The notes: generated by a model not told the origin, from the letters alone. Shown: positions 35,159 through 44,525, numbered from the stretch's first letter. The stretch is 64,000 nt of DNA from Schlesneria paludicola DSM 18645 (GCF_000255655.1 NZ_JH636434.1:2693719-2757718), one strand, 5' to 3'. Numbers and translations are program-made.

Positions 35159-36520
35159 ATGCTTTTCCATCGGCTGATCGGATTCTTCACTGGCCCCCGC
35201 TGTTCATCCTCCATCGCGGTCGTCAACGATCGTCGATCACGGCGGCGCGCGGACGACAGTGTTACGGCGATTGTTGAGATTCTCGAAGGTCGAAAAATGC
35301 TCAGCGCCGCCCCGGCCCTTGGCGGTCTTCAAAGTGCGTTCACTTTTACCGAAAGCGCACCAGCGACACCTCTCGCACCGACGCTGACGATCACGGAGAC
35401 CGACAGCACGACGATCACCCGCGCGACCGTTCAGATTGCCTTGAACTATTATGCACGTGGCGAAGATCTGCTGTCGTTCACGAACACCCCACACATCACT
35501 GGCAGTTGGAATGCGGCCACGGGAACGCTGACGCTATCGGGTACGGACACCGTCGCAAATTATCAGGCAGCATTGCGAAGTGTCTCGTATCAAAACCTTA
35601 ACGCCCATCCGACTAACAACGTCGGGCGCGTGTTTGCAGTTCAAGTCAGCGATGGCGTGAATGCCAGCACGTTCGGTTTCCAAGGAATGTATTTCCAGTC
35701 CACGAGCGCATACTTGGAACAGAGTGATGGCACCGAAGTGCAGGGGACGCCTGGCACGCCTCTCACGAACAGCGTCGATCTAACGCCGACCACGAGCGGA
35801 ACTTTTGCCAGCGTATCGGTGCTGGATGTCTACTATACCGGCGATAGTGGAGACCAATCGTCGTCGAACGGAACACCATCGGTTCCCGGCAACTGGTATG
35901 CGGCGAGCGGTACACTTGTCATGTCGAGCTCGAATCCGACGGCAAACTTTCAGGCCTCTGCAAGGTCTGTGACCTACAAAAACCTCAATCTGGACCCCAG
36001 CGCCTCCCCACGCTTCTTTCAGTTCGTGGCGAACTACACGGTGACACCTGGATCCGGCAGTCCGGCCGATCTGCCGCAATACCTCTTCGCGACGGATCAA
36101 GGACTGAATGCCAATCCAACCAACACGGCACCGGTCCTTTCGAATGTGGAATCCGATCGAGGTTCATACCGTGTGAACTCGTCTCCGACCAAAGTCACTT
36201 CGACGCTGAGCATCACTGACCCGGATCACACCTCGCTTACGAGCGCCACCGTGCGCATTGATACGAATTATGTGAATGGGCAAGATCGGCTGACATTTGA
36301 CGACACGCCACGCATCACGGGAAGCTGGAATGCGGCAACGGGCACACTGACGCTCACAGGCACAGATTCGATCGCAAACTACGAGGCGGCGCTTCGAGCG
36401 GTGGCCTATCAGAACCTGAGCAGCAACCCCAACACGCTCGTTCGTCGGTTTGCCTTCGTGACGAACGACGGGTTGACGGATAGCACACCGGCCTATCGTT
36501 ACTTCGACATCGTCGCGTGA
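35159..36520 (+). CDS. Secreted planctomycete protein with internal repeats
   Basis: This encodes 453 residues. The ATG at 35159 follows AAAGGAA. The N-terminus is basic, and residues 42-50 read LEGRKMLSA. This resembles the LEPR-x-LL-type sorting motif of large planctomycete surface proteins, which takes the place of a classical signal peptide. The body has three cadherin/immunoglobulin-like repeats of about 110-140 residues; the first and third are nearly identical in parts (GSWNAATGTLTLSGTD and GSWNAATGTLTLTGTD, each followed by ...NYQAALRSVSYQNL or NYEAALRAVAYQNL), the middle one has diverged. Relatives are commonly several thousand residues long, so this is a small member. No enzymatic site is seen. 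Probably surface-exposed; role unknown. Confidence 0.75.
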   Translation: MLFHRLIGFFTGPRCSSSIAVVNDRRSRRRADDSVTAIVEILEGRKMLSAAPALGGLQSAFTFTESAPATPLAPTLTITETDSTTITRATVQIALNYYARGEDLLSFTNTPHITGSWNAATGTLTLSGTDTVANYQAALRSVSYQNLNAHPTNNVGRVFAVQVSDGVNASTFGFQGMYFQSTSAYLEQSDGTEVQGTPGTPLTNSVDLTPTTSGTFASVSVLDVYYTGDSGDQSSSNGTPSVPGNWYAASGTLVMSSSNPTANFQASARSVTYKNLNLDPSASPRFFQFVANYTVTPGSGSPADLPQYLFATDQGLNANPTNTAPVLSNVESDRGSYRVNSSPTKVTSTLSITDPDHTSLTSATVRIDTNYVNGQDRLTFDDTPRITGSWNAATGTLTLTGTDSIANYEAALRAVAYQNLSSNPNTLVRRFAFVTNDGLTDSTPAYRYFDIVA

Positions 36521-36596
36521 CCAAAACAATCCGGCAGTGGACCACACTTCGTAGTCAGCCGCGAGCGGATACCGAGTGCGTTGCCGACAGAATCTG

Positions 36597-37970
36597 CTAG
36601 ATCACTTCGCGGATCGGATCATTGCCGGGATCGACAAGGTACTGTGGAACTCCCGCCAGATCGAAGACGCGAATATTCTGAACATCAATGCCCGCCGCTT
36701 TGTAGAGCGTTGCAAAGACTTCCTGGAATGTCGTCGGCCGCGAATTCGGTTGCTCGCCGTACCGATCCGTCGATCCTACCGTCTGACCTGTTCGCAGCCC
36801 TCCACCTGCCATGACAGCGGTATTTGCCTTTGGCCAGTGGTCGCGACTGTTCGTGTTGTTGATTTTCGGAGTGCGGCCGAATTCGCCCCAGACCACCACC
36901 GCGACATCGCGATCGAGTCCCCGTTCGTGCAGGTCTGACACCAAGGCCGCAAGACCCTGATCCAAACGAGGGCACTCTTCTCGGCACTTCGGAAAATTCA
37001 TCCCGTCAGAACCATGCCAGTCCCAGCGACTGAAGTTCATTGAAACGAACCGTGCACCAGCCTCAACCAGTCGCCGGGCGACACAGAAGTTTTCAATCAT
37101 CGGCGGTGCGCCGTCCCGCTGGAACTCTTCGCTGCTTTTGCCATACCGGGCGACGGTTTGCGGATCTTCTTTCGACAGATCCAGCGCGTCGACCAATTTC
37201 GACGTTGTCAGAATGCCCATGGCCTGCTGCGCATAGACGTCCATGCTTTCCATTTGGCCCCGCTGATCGGCCGAGCGTTTGAACTTGTCGAGCGAGGCCA
37301 TCAAAGATGTCCGGTCGCGCAACTTCTCCAGCGTGACACCCTGGAGCACCATGTTTTCAGAACTGCTTCGTGCTTCACGCCCCAACATGTTAAAGGGCGA
37401 GTGCGCCACGCCGAGAAATCCGCCTTCACCCGTCTCGCCCCACGGACGATTTCCTGTCGCGTACATCAAAGCGACGTTCGCGGGAATTGCCGGATTCACT
37501 TGCCCCTGTAGTTTCGAAAGCCAAGCTCCCCCTTGAGGCCACCCACCGGGAGGTGTGCGTCCCCCCTTACGTCGCCCCGTCATACACTGATACGCGTCGT
37601 GAAGACCATCGGAATCGGAGAGTGAACGGACCAGGATGAACTTGTCCATCATCTGGGCCATGCGCGGGAACATCTCGCTGACTTCGATCCCCGGGACGTT
37701 CGTCTGGATCGTATTGAACTCGCCACGGATCTCGACGGGGGCCTGGGGCTTCGGGTCCCACATATCGATATGTGGCGGTCCGCCCGGCAGGTAGATGTTG
37801 ATGATCGCCTTGTGCGAATGCCCGGTCTTCGACGCCGACTCGGCCCGCAACGCATCGGCAAGGCTGATTCCACCGAGTGCCAGACCACCCACTGTCATAA
37901 AATCACGGCGTGAGATTCCATCGCAGAATCGCCCCGCCGTCGATGGGCGACGGCCAAGAATTGTCAGCAT
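36597..37970 (-). CDS. DUF1501 family protein with Tat signal
   Basis: This 457-residue protein carries a twin-arginine signal near its start (ISRRDFMTVGGLALGG, residues 20-35) and belongs to the DUF1501 group, which has an alkaline-phosphatase/sulfatase-like fold. Visible motifs are INIYLPGGPPHIDMWDPKPQ, FPRMAQMMDKFILVRSLSDS, VVVWGEFGRTPKINNTNSRD and HWPKANTAVMAGGG. In planctomycetes such genes usually lie beside a DUF1549/DUF1553 cytochrome-like gene; none is present here on either side. The substrate is unknown. Length is normal for the family (about 430-480). Exported folded to the periplasm by inference from the signal. Confidence 0.9.
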   Translation of the reverse strand: MLTILGRRPSTAGRFCDGISRRDFMTVGGLALGGISLADALRAESASKTGHSHKAIINIYLPGGPPHIDMWDPKPQAPVEIRGEFNTIQTNVPGIEVSEMFPRMAQMMDKFILVRSLSDSDGLHDAYQCMTGRRKGGRTPPGGWPQGGAWLSKLQGQVNPAIPANVALMYATGNRPWGETGEGGFLGVAHSPFNMLGREARSSSENMVLQGVTLEKLRDRTSLMASLDKFKRSADQRGQMESMDVYAQQAMGILTTSKLVDALDLSKEDPQTVARYGKSSEEFQRDGAPPMIENFCVARRLVEAGARFVSMNFSRWDWHGSDGMNFPKCREECPRLDQGLAALVSDLHERGLDRDVAVVVWGEFGRTPKINNTNSRDHWPKANTAVMAGGGLRTGQTVGSTDRYGEQPNSRPTTFQEVFATLYKAAGIDVQNIRVFDLAGVPQYLVDPGNDPIREVI

Positions 37971-38081
37971 GAAGATTCCTTACAGTTCCCAGTCATTCGC
38001 TTCTTTCGCATTTCTGCTTGTTGATGCGTCATATGATATCGATACGATGGGACGCCTCAAGCCCAGTCGCAATTCCCACGA

Positions 38082-38927
38082 ATGGCAAATGAGCCAAGGT
38101 TTTCGGGTATTGGAAGAATTGTCACAGGTTTGAGTGAGTCTTCCCGAACGAAACCGGGCCGTGCCACGACCTCGACACAATCCGTGGGACTCGCCACGCC
38201 CGTTCTCGTCACGGGTTTTCGTCTGGCCGAGGTCGACGATATAACGAGGGTTCCTTGCATCGACAAAGTTGCCTTGATCGATTGGCCTGCCCCGATGTTT
38301 CTTGAACCGTTCGCGATTTTGAAAGCGATGTTCGGCCTGACGATCTTAATGGCCGTCACGCTCGGCTGGGTCCATTGGACGCGGCAGTCGAGTGTCGGAC
38401 GTTCGTATCGCAATTCCGGTTTGATTGCCGCACGACTTGGTGTCGTTTATGGTGCGGGATGGCTCCTGATGTGCGGAGCACTGGGACTCGGTGTCCACTG
38501 GTTCGTGATCGTGGCCCTGATCCTATACTGCCTGAGTCCCCTCGCGACGCTGCATGAGAAACCCGGATTTCTGAATTTGCTAGCGATGGATTTTCCCGGA
38601 TTTGTTGTCGCGTTCGTGGTGTTTTTGCCCATCTATGTGCTGAAGCAATTCATTCTCGGCTTTCCCGAGCACGATCTGGTGGTGCTGTCACCGCCAGATC
38701 CGGCCGTATCACTGGCCCCGAGACAAGACACCTCGATTCCCAATCTCGACCAGCAGTTGGTCAGCGTTGTCACGACACTGCGCCCCACTGGAAAAATTGA
38801 ATACAACGGAACTCGATTCGACGCGACCTCATTCGATGGCACAATGATCGATGCGGGACAGCTCGTGGAAGTCTGCACGCGAAAAGATCGCATGTTCATC
38901 GTGCGGCCCGTCGAATCCCGCGGCTGA
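38082..38927 (+). CDS. Membrane protein with NfeD-like C-terminal domain
   Basis: This encodes up to 281 residues. The start is uncertain: the first ATG (38082) gives a charged N-terminus, while ATG at 38295 (FLEPFAILKAMFGLTILMAV) would begin at the first membrane segment; neither has a clear ribosome site. Four hydrophobic segments are visible (about 74-94, 119-141, 143-157 and 175-190 of the long form). The C-terminal 60 residues (TTLRPTGKIEYNGTRFDATS FDG with AGQLVEVCTRKDRMFIVRPV) form the small OB fold of NfeD proteins, which act in membrane-protease or flotillin-linked quality control. No stomatin or ClpP-like partner gene is adjacent. Naming as NfeD-like is inference from the C-terminus. 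Confidence 0.65.
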   Translation: MANEPRFSGIGRIVTGLSESSRTKPGRATTSTQSVGLATPVLVTGFRLAEVDDITRVPCIDKVALIDWPAPMFLEPFAILKAMFGLTILMAVTLGWVHWTRQSSVGRSYRNSGLIAARLGVVYGAGWLLMCGALGLGVHWFVIVALILYCLSPLATLHEKPGFLNLLAMDFPGFVVAFVVFLPIYVLKQFILGFPEHDLVVLSPPDPAVSLAPRQDTSIPNLDQQLVSVVTTLRPTGKIEYNGTRFDATSFDGTMIDAGQLVEVCTRKDRMFIVRPVESRG

Positions 38928-38979
38928 TCTGTCGCGTTTCCCGTGACACAATACGGCATGGGCGACGGCATCCGACGGT

Positions 38980-39017
38980 CGGTCAGCCACGGCTCGCGAT
39001 GCGCCGGTGGCTGACCG
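38980..39017. terminator. Bidirectional terminator
   Basis: CGGTCAGCCAC (38980-38990) and GTGGCTGACCG (39007-39017) are perfect 11-base arms lying between two converging genes. The plus side continues with TATTCC. An overlapping pair AATACGG/CCGTATT could form an alternative outer stem. Confidence 0.65.
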
Positions 39018-39042
39018 TATTCCACAAGCGCACTCTCACGAT

Positions 39043-41193
39043 CTATCGGGATCGACGCCTGTAGACGATGAAGCCAACAGCGATCAGGAGCACCACAAGA
39101 TTCAAGATTACGAACCGACGAATCAAGATTGCGGCGGTTGACAATTGCGGTGTCTGCCCAACATCCGGCCGAGAATCGGCAGACGGAATCTGTTTTCCAA
39201 GCTCAATCTGCGCCTGCAGGGCCACCTTCGGGGCAGCCGTCGCGTCGGAAGGTTGAGAATCGCGTGCCTGCAAGGAATTGCCTGGAATCGTACCTGTTTC
39301 GATCGGCTTGCCGTTCGCGTCGAGAGGTTTCAAAGTCAGGTCAAACACCGTCGAGTGCTCAGGCGGTACCAACTGGAAGTACTCGTCTGAAACCGGCTGA
39401 TTCAATTCGATGAACGTCAACTCGTATTCGGTTCGGACTGCCGGCCTTCCGAGATAGTCCTTTGGAACCATGTTCTCGGCATAGCGGGTTTCGATAATTC
39501 GCCGAGGCATCCAGATTTGACCCGCGACTTGACGCAGGTCACAGAATTCATTGTCGATTCGATACGGGCGTTGTTTGGTCTGGCGTCTTAGGGCAAACCC
39601 CGCATTGCGATCCAGCCACAACCTGTCGGTATCTGCGGACTCGATCACCACGCAGTCGGAACCATCAAGTTGCTCATGCTCCGTGACGACGTGCCAAACA
39701 CCTTGTGACAAAAGATCAGAAAGACGGTGTCTCTGCCTGTACTTGAAGTCATGGGGAAGTGCGGCACCTGTGATGCCAAACTGAATCAGATCCAGATAGT
39801 TTCGACTATTGAACATCTCCCGATCCATTTGAGACGGAAGTTGAAATACAAAATTCGGACGCGCGACATGTTGATCATCTTTGAGTTCAAGGCCGCTGTT
39901 GTTGTTTCTGACCACCGAGCCGTCGTAGACCTGGATGTTCTCCCGAGTCTCGATCCGTGCGCGGGGACTCCACTCGAGGATTTCCCGATAAGACAACACC
40001 GATGTCGCAGGGGCGTTGAGATTCACGAACCGTTGCGGTTGTTTCTTCTTGATCTCATCCGCGATGAAGTTGAGGGATCTAAAGCGAGATCGTTCGCTGT
40101 AGTGCGTCTTCTGGTGGTCGATAACCAGACTCGCCGTTCGTTCTTCGTCTGGAATGGGAGATCGGCGCCACCCCTTCCACAGGACCTCAGGATCCATCAG
40201 TGTTTCCGAGCGGATGCGATACTCGACGCGGATCGATTGGATGGTCGCATAGTTCTGGCGATAGGCCGCTGCGATCTCTTCAAACGGCGGCACGAGTGGA
40301 ATTGGTGCGAGTGCAAGTCGCAGTTCGTTTGCATTTGGTTTTGGCTTTAAACCGATACCTGCCGCCACAATCAGCGTACTTGCGACAACTGTCAGTGCAA
40401 CTGTGGCTAGAACCACCGAATGCTTGATAGACCCGAGCATCGACAGGATCTTCGAGAATGTTCCGGTGGCCATTGTCGTTTGGGTCGCGCCAACCCCGGC
40501 GGTGGTGAGTGTTGCGGCCACCAGCGGTCCCGGAACGGCTGCAGCTGCCGCATTCTGAGTGAGCAATACGGCGAGCGTGACTGCCGACAACGCAACCCCG
40601 CGCCGCGTCAGGCGGTCGGCCAGTAGCGACCGCGCTTTCATCAATCGCGACGAGACCGTCGCTTCAGGCCAGTTCAACTGGCGAGCAGCGTCTTTGCGCG
40701 TTTTCCCTTCGATGTCGCAAAGGATCACCACGCACCGCAACGGGTCAGAAAGCCGCGCCAGCTCCTCGTCCAATACCGGTGAGACATCTGCCCAGAGGGT
40801 AGGAGAATCTGGCGAGCATTCAACCGCGATGTCCATCTCAAGCTCTCCACTCGGTTCGATTCGTGGCCTCTTGGAAGCAGCGGTTCTCACTTTGAGTGCG
40901 GCGTGGCGGGCAACACGATGCAGCCAACTGACAAGCAACGCCGGTTGTGAAATTTGTGCGGCATACTGAGCCAGACTCAGAAATGTCGCCTGGAACGCGT
41001 CTTCTGATTCGTGATGTCGCTTGAGGATCCGGCGACAAATACCAAATACCATTCGCCCGTGCCGATCAAGCAACGCCTCAAACGCCGTTTGATCACGCTG
41101 CGTGACGAATCGCGCCAATAGCTGACTGTCGGTCACGTCGGTCGTTCCGGTAGTGACATCGGCCTGTCCAGTTTGAAATTTCAGTTCATTCAT
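39043..41193 (-). CDS. Membrane-tethered ECF sigma factor with LolA-like outer domain
   Basis: This encodes 716 residues. Residues about 28-100 are sigma region 2 (LLARFVTQRDQTAFEALLDR, HESEDAFQATFLSLAQYAAQ) and about 140-198 region 4 (DEELARLSDPLRCVVILCDI, LNWPEATVSSRLMKARSLLA). An Ala-rich linker leads to a membrane helix (257-281, HSVVLATVALTVVASTLIVA). Outside, about 300-610 resembles LolA-like proteins (AAYRQNYATIQSIRVEYRIR, RNAGFALRRQTKQRPYRIDN). A second hydrophobic helix ends the protein (about 687-709, FVILNLVVLLIAVGFIVYRR), so both ends lie in the cytoplasm. Normal ECF factors are 160-210 residues. No separate anti-sigma gene is adjacent. The start codon has no clear ribosome site. 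Confidence 0.82.
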   Translation of the reverse strand: MNELKFQTGQADVTTGTTDVTDSQLLARFVTQRDQTAFEALLDRHGRMVFGICRRILKRHHESEDAFQATFLSLAQYAAQISQPALLVSWLHRVARHAALKVRTAASKRPRIEPSGELEMDIAVECSPDSPTLWADVSPVLDEELARLSDPLRCVVILCDIEGKTRKDAARQLNWPEATVSSRLMKARSLLADRLTRRGVALSAVTLAVLLTQNAAAAAVPGPLVAATLTTAGVGATQTTMATGTFSKILSMLGSIKHSVVLATVALTVVASTLIVAAGIGLKPKPNANELRLALAPIPLVPPFEEIAAAYRQNYATIQSIRVEYRIRSETLMDPEVLWKGWRRSPIPDEERTASLVIDHQKTHYSERSRFRSLNFIADEIKKKQPQRFVNLNAPATSVLSYREILEWSPRARIETRENIQVYDGSVVRNNNSGLELKDDQHVARPNFVFQLPSQMDREMFNSRNYLDLIQFGITGAALPHDFKYRQRHRLSDLLSQGVWHVVTEHEQLDGSDCVVIESADTDRLWLDRNAGFALRRQTKQRPYRIDNEFCDLRQVAGQIWMPRRIIETRYAENMVPKDYLGRPAVRTEYELTFIELNQPVSDEYFQLVPPEHSTVFDLTLKPLDANGKPIETGTIPGNSLQARDSQPSDATAAPKVALQAQIELGKQIPSADSRPDVGQTPQLSTAAILIRRFVILNLVVLLIAVGFIVYRRRSR

Positions 41194-41594
41194 GAATCAC
41201 AGCTTGCTAAATGTCATCACAGCAACCAGGCGCAGCGGTCACGGAGCGTACAAAACGATTGCTCACGCAACCGATCACGGTCTGAACGGTGTCCCGATTT
41301 CAGCTCGTCTAGCAAAATAGAGCTTTGCCGAAGACGCTCATTTGAACAATTCCCAAGAAACGGCAAAAAGAAAGGAAAATTTCCCCAGATGCAAAAAAAC
41401 AAGGTGCATCGATCCTTGTGATGGTGCGCACTGCCAGAATCAAAGTCATTCGCGGTGAAGTGATGGATTTAACGCAGGTGAACGATTCGTCTGTCTCGCG
41501 TCTTAGGAATCGCCCAGAGCAGCCTCTCTGAGCAGGCTGTTTTGAGTTCGTCGGTCGGATGCAATTGCTGAACGCGACGAAACGAATCGATTGA
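41194..41594. other. Intergenic region upstream of the second sigma factor
   Basis: No gene is supported. A short hairpin CAGCCT/AGGCTG followed by TTTT lies at 41522-41545 and may be a weak terminator or a scrap of the repeat family. GGAAAATTTCC near 41374 is a near-palindrome in the sigma gene's upstream region. Confidence 0.35.
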
Positions 41595-41717
41595 ACTTTC
41601 ACTCCTTCAGAGATTCGACTGAACACGACGAGAAATCTGCAATGCAGATCGTTTCGGCTCGACCAAGGCTCCTTCAAAGAGTTTTTTGAGCATCCTTTAA
41701 TCTGGATCGCTGGTCTG

Positions 41718-42026
41718 TTGTTCGCAGGAGGAATTTACTACCTCGCGGGTGATGTACCGTGGACAAGAATTGTGATCCCTGCCCTGCTGGCCATCAGCGT
41801 TGGCCCTCGACTCTTCGATGGTTCGATCAAGGACCGATACCCATCGGCACGACACGCGTGGTTGCTCTCCATCGGCATGACAGCACTGATTGTCGGCGTC
41901 GTGCTGAGGATGGCGATTCCAGCCTGGCAGGGACAATTATTTGACCTGACGTGGCTCGGTATCGCGTTCTTCGCAATTCTGACGTTTGTGATCTTGAATC
42001 GAGATCACAAGGACGTCGTCGCCTGA
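41718..42026 (+). CDS. Small membrane protein, start uncertain
   Basis: This encodes at least 102 residues with three hydrophobic segments (PWTRIVIPALLAISVGPRLF, HAWLLSIGMTALIVGVVLRM, LTWLGIAFFAILTFVILNRD). The only start-like codon at 41718 is TTG and would cut off the sequence FKEFFEHPLIWIAGLLFAGG, which looks like a natural N-terminus. The frame is open back to 41595 but contains no ATG or GTG. An ATG at 41642 lies in a different frame and stops after 15 codons. The gene may use an unusual start, or a frameshift may have damaged its 5' end. Not recognised. Converges with the AI-2E-family gene, six bases away. Confidence 0.55.
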   Translation: MFAGGIYYLAGDVPWTRIVIPALLAISVGPRLFDGSIKDRYPSARHAWLLSIGMTALIVGVVLRMAIPAWQGQLFDLTWLGIAFFAILTFVILNRDHKDVVA

Positions 42027-42031
42027 ATCGC

Positions 42032-43054
42032 TCAGTCTTTACTCATCAACAACGCAATCGGTTTGGTTGCTTCGACGGCTGAGAAGGCGGCGCGTAGACA
42101 GGTGGCAATCGGCATCGCAAGCACCAGCCCAATCAGGCCCCAGGCCCAACCCCAATAGGCCATGAACACGAGCAACAACAACGAATCGATATTGAGATGA
42201 TGTCCCGAGATTTGAACCTCGAGCAGATCGATCCAGATAAACCGAATCGCCATGAGAAGCACGAACAGCGTGATCGCGGCGGGAAGCGGCAATTGCAAGA
42301 ACCCTAGCAAAATTGGCGGGATCAGCGCGGCGATGACCCCGATGTAGGTGACGTAATTCAACGCAAAAATCAACACGGTCCACAATAACCAGTAATCGAT
42401 ACCGAAGGCCGCCAGAACAAACCCCGCCGTCAGCGCCAGCCCGGCATTCACTCCGGTCTTGACCTCCATGTACTTGGCCATTCCATCGGTGACCGCCTGA
42501 AACACGGCGAGAATCCGCTCGGCTCGTTCCGGTGGGAAAGCCCGATGAATCCGCTTCGGGAATTTTGGGGCGGCCAGCGTGAGAAACAGGAGATAGAACA
42601 CGAGCATCAGTCCGAATTCCGCGGACTCCGCCGCCGTGCCAGCCACAAAGCTGATGACGGTTTCAGGGGTCAGCAGACTCATCCCCTCAGTCAGACGGTC
42701 CTGCAGCCCCCAACGCGTCGCAGCATCAAGAAACTTTTGCTTGTACATCGGCCAGTCTCTTTGGAACCGCACAGCGTTGACCGAGAGAATGGATAACAAT
42801 GCCGTCACCGCCCCCGATGCGAGCAGAAAGAGAACAAGATAAGCCCACGAGACCGAGTAGCCATGCCGCTTCATCCAATGGGCCGCGGGACGGATCAGAA
42901 AGTAGACAAAGACCGCGGAAAGCAGCGGCTTCAGAATCGGCCCGAGGTACGTCACCGCCGCCCCGATCAGAATGATGGCGATCACGGTGAGTTGCCAATT
43001 GGCGGACGTTTTCGGCGAGTCATCTTCTGGGTGGGCCAAAATGTCACTTCTCAA
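42032..43054 (-). CDS. AI-2E family (PerM-type) membrane protein
   Basis: This 340-residue protein has about eight membrane segments and matches the AI-2E/PerM family: PILKPLLSAVFVYFLIRPAA near the start, then a long soluble insert (about 100-150), FAIDYWLLWTVLIFALNYVT-type helix region and IGVIAALIPPILLGFLQLPL. The end is VFMAYWGWAWGLIGLVLAMP. Members include exporters of autoinducer-2 and Na+/H+ antiporters; the substrate cannot be told. The start is a TTG at 43054, the only candidate before a stop in frame; no ATG would keep the first helix. Length is normal (about 340-370). Confidence 0.85.
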   Translation of the reverse strand: MRSDILAHPEDDSPKTSANWQLTVIAIILIGAAVTYLGPILKPLLSAVFVYFLIRPAAHWMKRHGYSVSWAYLVLFLLASGAVTALLSILSVNAVRFQRDWPMYKQKFLDAATRWGLQDRLTEGMSLLTPETVISFVAGTAAESAEFGLMLVFYLLFLTLAAPKFPKRIHRAFPPERAERILAVFQAVTDGMAKYMEVKTGVNAGLALTAGFVLAAFGIDYWLLWTVLIFALNYVTYIGVIAALIPPILLGFLQLPLPAAITLFVLLMAIRFIWIDLLEVQISGHHLNIDSLLLLVFMAYWGWAWGLIGLVLAMPIATCLRAAFSAVEATKPIALLMSKD

Positions 43055-43232
43055 AAATCGCCAGGATCAATCATCTCACATCCCTAAACTCTAGCAAAAC
43101 TCACCAAGAAGAAACTCTCTGCGAGCGGTTTCAAATACGTGAGAGACCAACGGCGCGGTCCTGAGTTACTCTGAAGAACTCGCACCCTACGTGTCAGCTG
43201 GGCCGTGGATTTCGTGTGAGCTTGAAGTCGGC

Positions 43233-44525
43233 TCATTGTGCAAGCGGACTCAACAATACGTTGCATTTGGGGAGAGAGTCTTGCAGGCGTTCTTTGGCCT
43301 CTGAATTCATTTTTGCACTGAGAATTCGCAAGACTTTGAGGTTCGGGAGCTCTGAGGTGAATAACAAACCAGCCTCGGTAATCTGATTCGAGACGAGTGA
43401 CAGCTCGCGAAGGTTCTGCAGTTCCTTCAGAGTTCCAATGCCCGCGTCGGTCATCTGAGGGCATCGCAAGTCGAGCTTTTCGAGTACTTCGAATATGCCT
43501 ACCGTTTTGAACAGGTTGTCTGTCAATTCGTTTGAATGCAGCGAGAGCTCGCGAAGATGCTTCAAGCCGCGAATTGAGGAAACACCCACGTCGTGAAAAC
43601 GTCCACGTGCCTGAAGAACTTCGAGTTTTGGATACCGTGTTGCAATGATCGCGAAGTCAGAATCGTCCGCTTCCCAGCCCCCTTTGTCTCCGGGAGCCAA
43701 TCGAAGTAAATCTCCATTGAGGTTTCGCCGCAACACGGCCGTTCCGCGACCGTTGAAAAGTTCCCACGAAATCTGAAGGGCATCGGCCGGACAAAGGAAC
43801 ATCAAAGGCTGCTGAATGCCCCTGCGATTGTCTCTGAAGCCGGATAGGTCTTCTCCGCCCATCCGTTTCAGAATATCAGGAGAAATGTCGCGGTGGACAA
43901 ATTCAACGTGTCCGTCCGCAAATAAAAAATGCGATCCGGCCCCATGCACGTGGCAAAATGTTGCTGGATGAGAATCCAGATTTTCCAGTTGCATCCAGTT
44001 GTAGGGACACCCCCACGGGACAAAAGTGCCAGCAAGCTCTGCGGCAAGCATGACCTGCTCGAGATGATCAATATGAGTAAATCTCACGCAACTGTTCGCA
44101 GACATGAGGTGAGCATTCGCCGCGAAGTGTGCAGGTGCAAAGTCCCGTCCGTCAGCTGGAAGTCGCTCGTCGCCCAGATTCTCGTATGTCCGATGGTGTT
44201 TTAGAAACAATCCGGCATTCAGAGAGGAATCCCAAGGTTTGTTAAAATCAATCGAGTTATACCATGGTGAAGAATCCAAAAACGGCAGAATTGAGCTCAT
44301 CCAACCGTGAAATGCCTCTCGATCAGAAGAAAACACGCCACCGGGTGGCAAGCAGCCACATGTATCGTGGTAGTTATGAAGGGCCAATCCGATCTGCTTC
44401 AGATTGTTCCTCGTCTGCATTCTCCGGGCGGCTTCGCGTACCTTCTGGAGATATGGAAACAGGACGCTCCCAATTAGCAAAGTCGCCAAGATGACGACCA
44501 ATACTGTCACTCGTTGGCGCCACAT
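43233..44525 (-). CDS. DUF1559-type protein fused to leucine-rich repeats
   Basis: This encodes 430 residues from the ATG at 44525; the longer frame to 44630 is not supported. A membrane helix (TVLVVILATLLIGSVLFPYL, residues 7-26) is followed directly by LQKVREAARRMQTRNNLKQI and GLALHNYHDTCGCLPPGGVF, the standard pseudopilin-like start of DUF1559 proteins. Its C-terminal motif is HGAGSHFLFADGHVEFVHRD (about 190-225). The last 130 residues are leucine-rich repeats (LEVLQARGRFHDVGVSSIRG, LKHLRELSLHSNELTDNLFK, LQNLRELSLVSNQITEAGLL). DUF1559 proteins normally end soon after the HFLFADG motif, so this is a fusion. Likely exported and anchored; role unknown. Confidence 0.8.
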   Translation of the reverse strand: MWRQRVTVLVVILATLLIGSVLFPYLQKVREAARRMQTRNNLKQIGLALHNYHDTCGCLPPGGVFSSDREAFHGWMSSILPFLDSSPWYNSIDFNKPWDSSLNAGLFLKHHRTYENLGDERLPADGRDFAPAHFAANAHLMSANSCVRFTHIDHLEQVMLAAELAGTFVPWGCPYNWMQLENLDSHPATFCHVHGAGSHFLFADGHVEFVHRDISPDILKRMGGEDLSGFRDNRRGIQQPLMFLCPADALQISWELFNGRGTAVLRRNLNGDLLRLAPGDKGGWEADDSDFAIIATRYPKLEVLQARGRFHDVGVSSIRGLKHLRELSLHSNELTDNLFKTVGIFEVLEKLDLRCPQMTDAGIGTLKELQNLRELSLVSNQITEAGLLFTSELPNLKVLRILSAKMNSEAKERLQDSLPKCNVLLSPLAQ

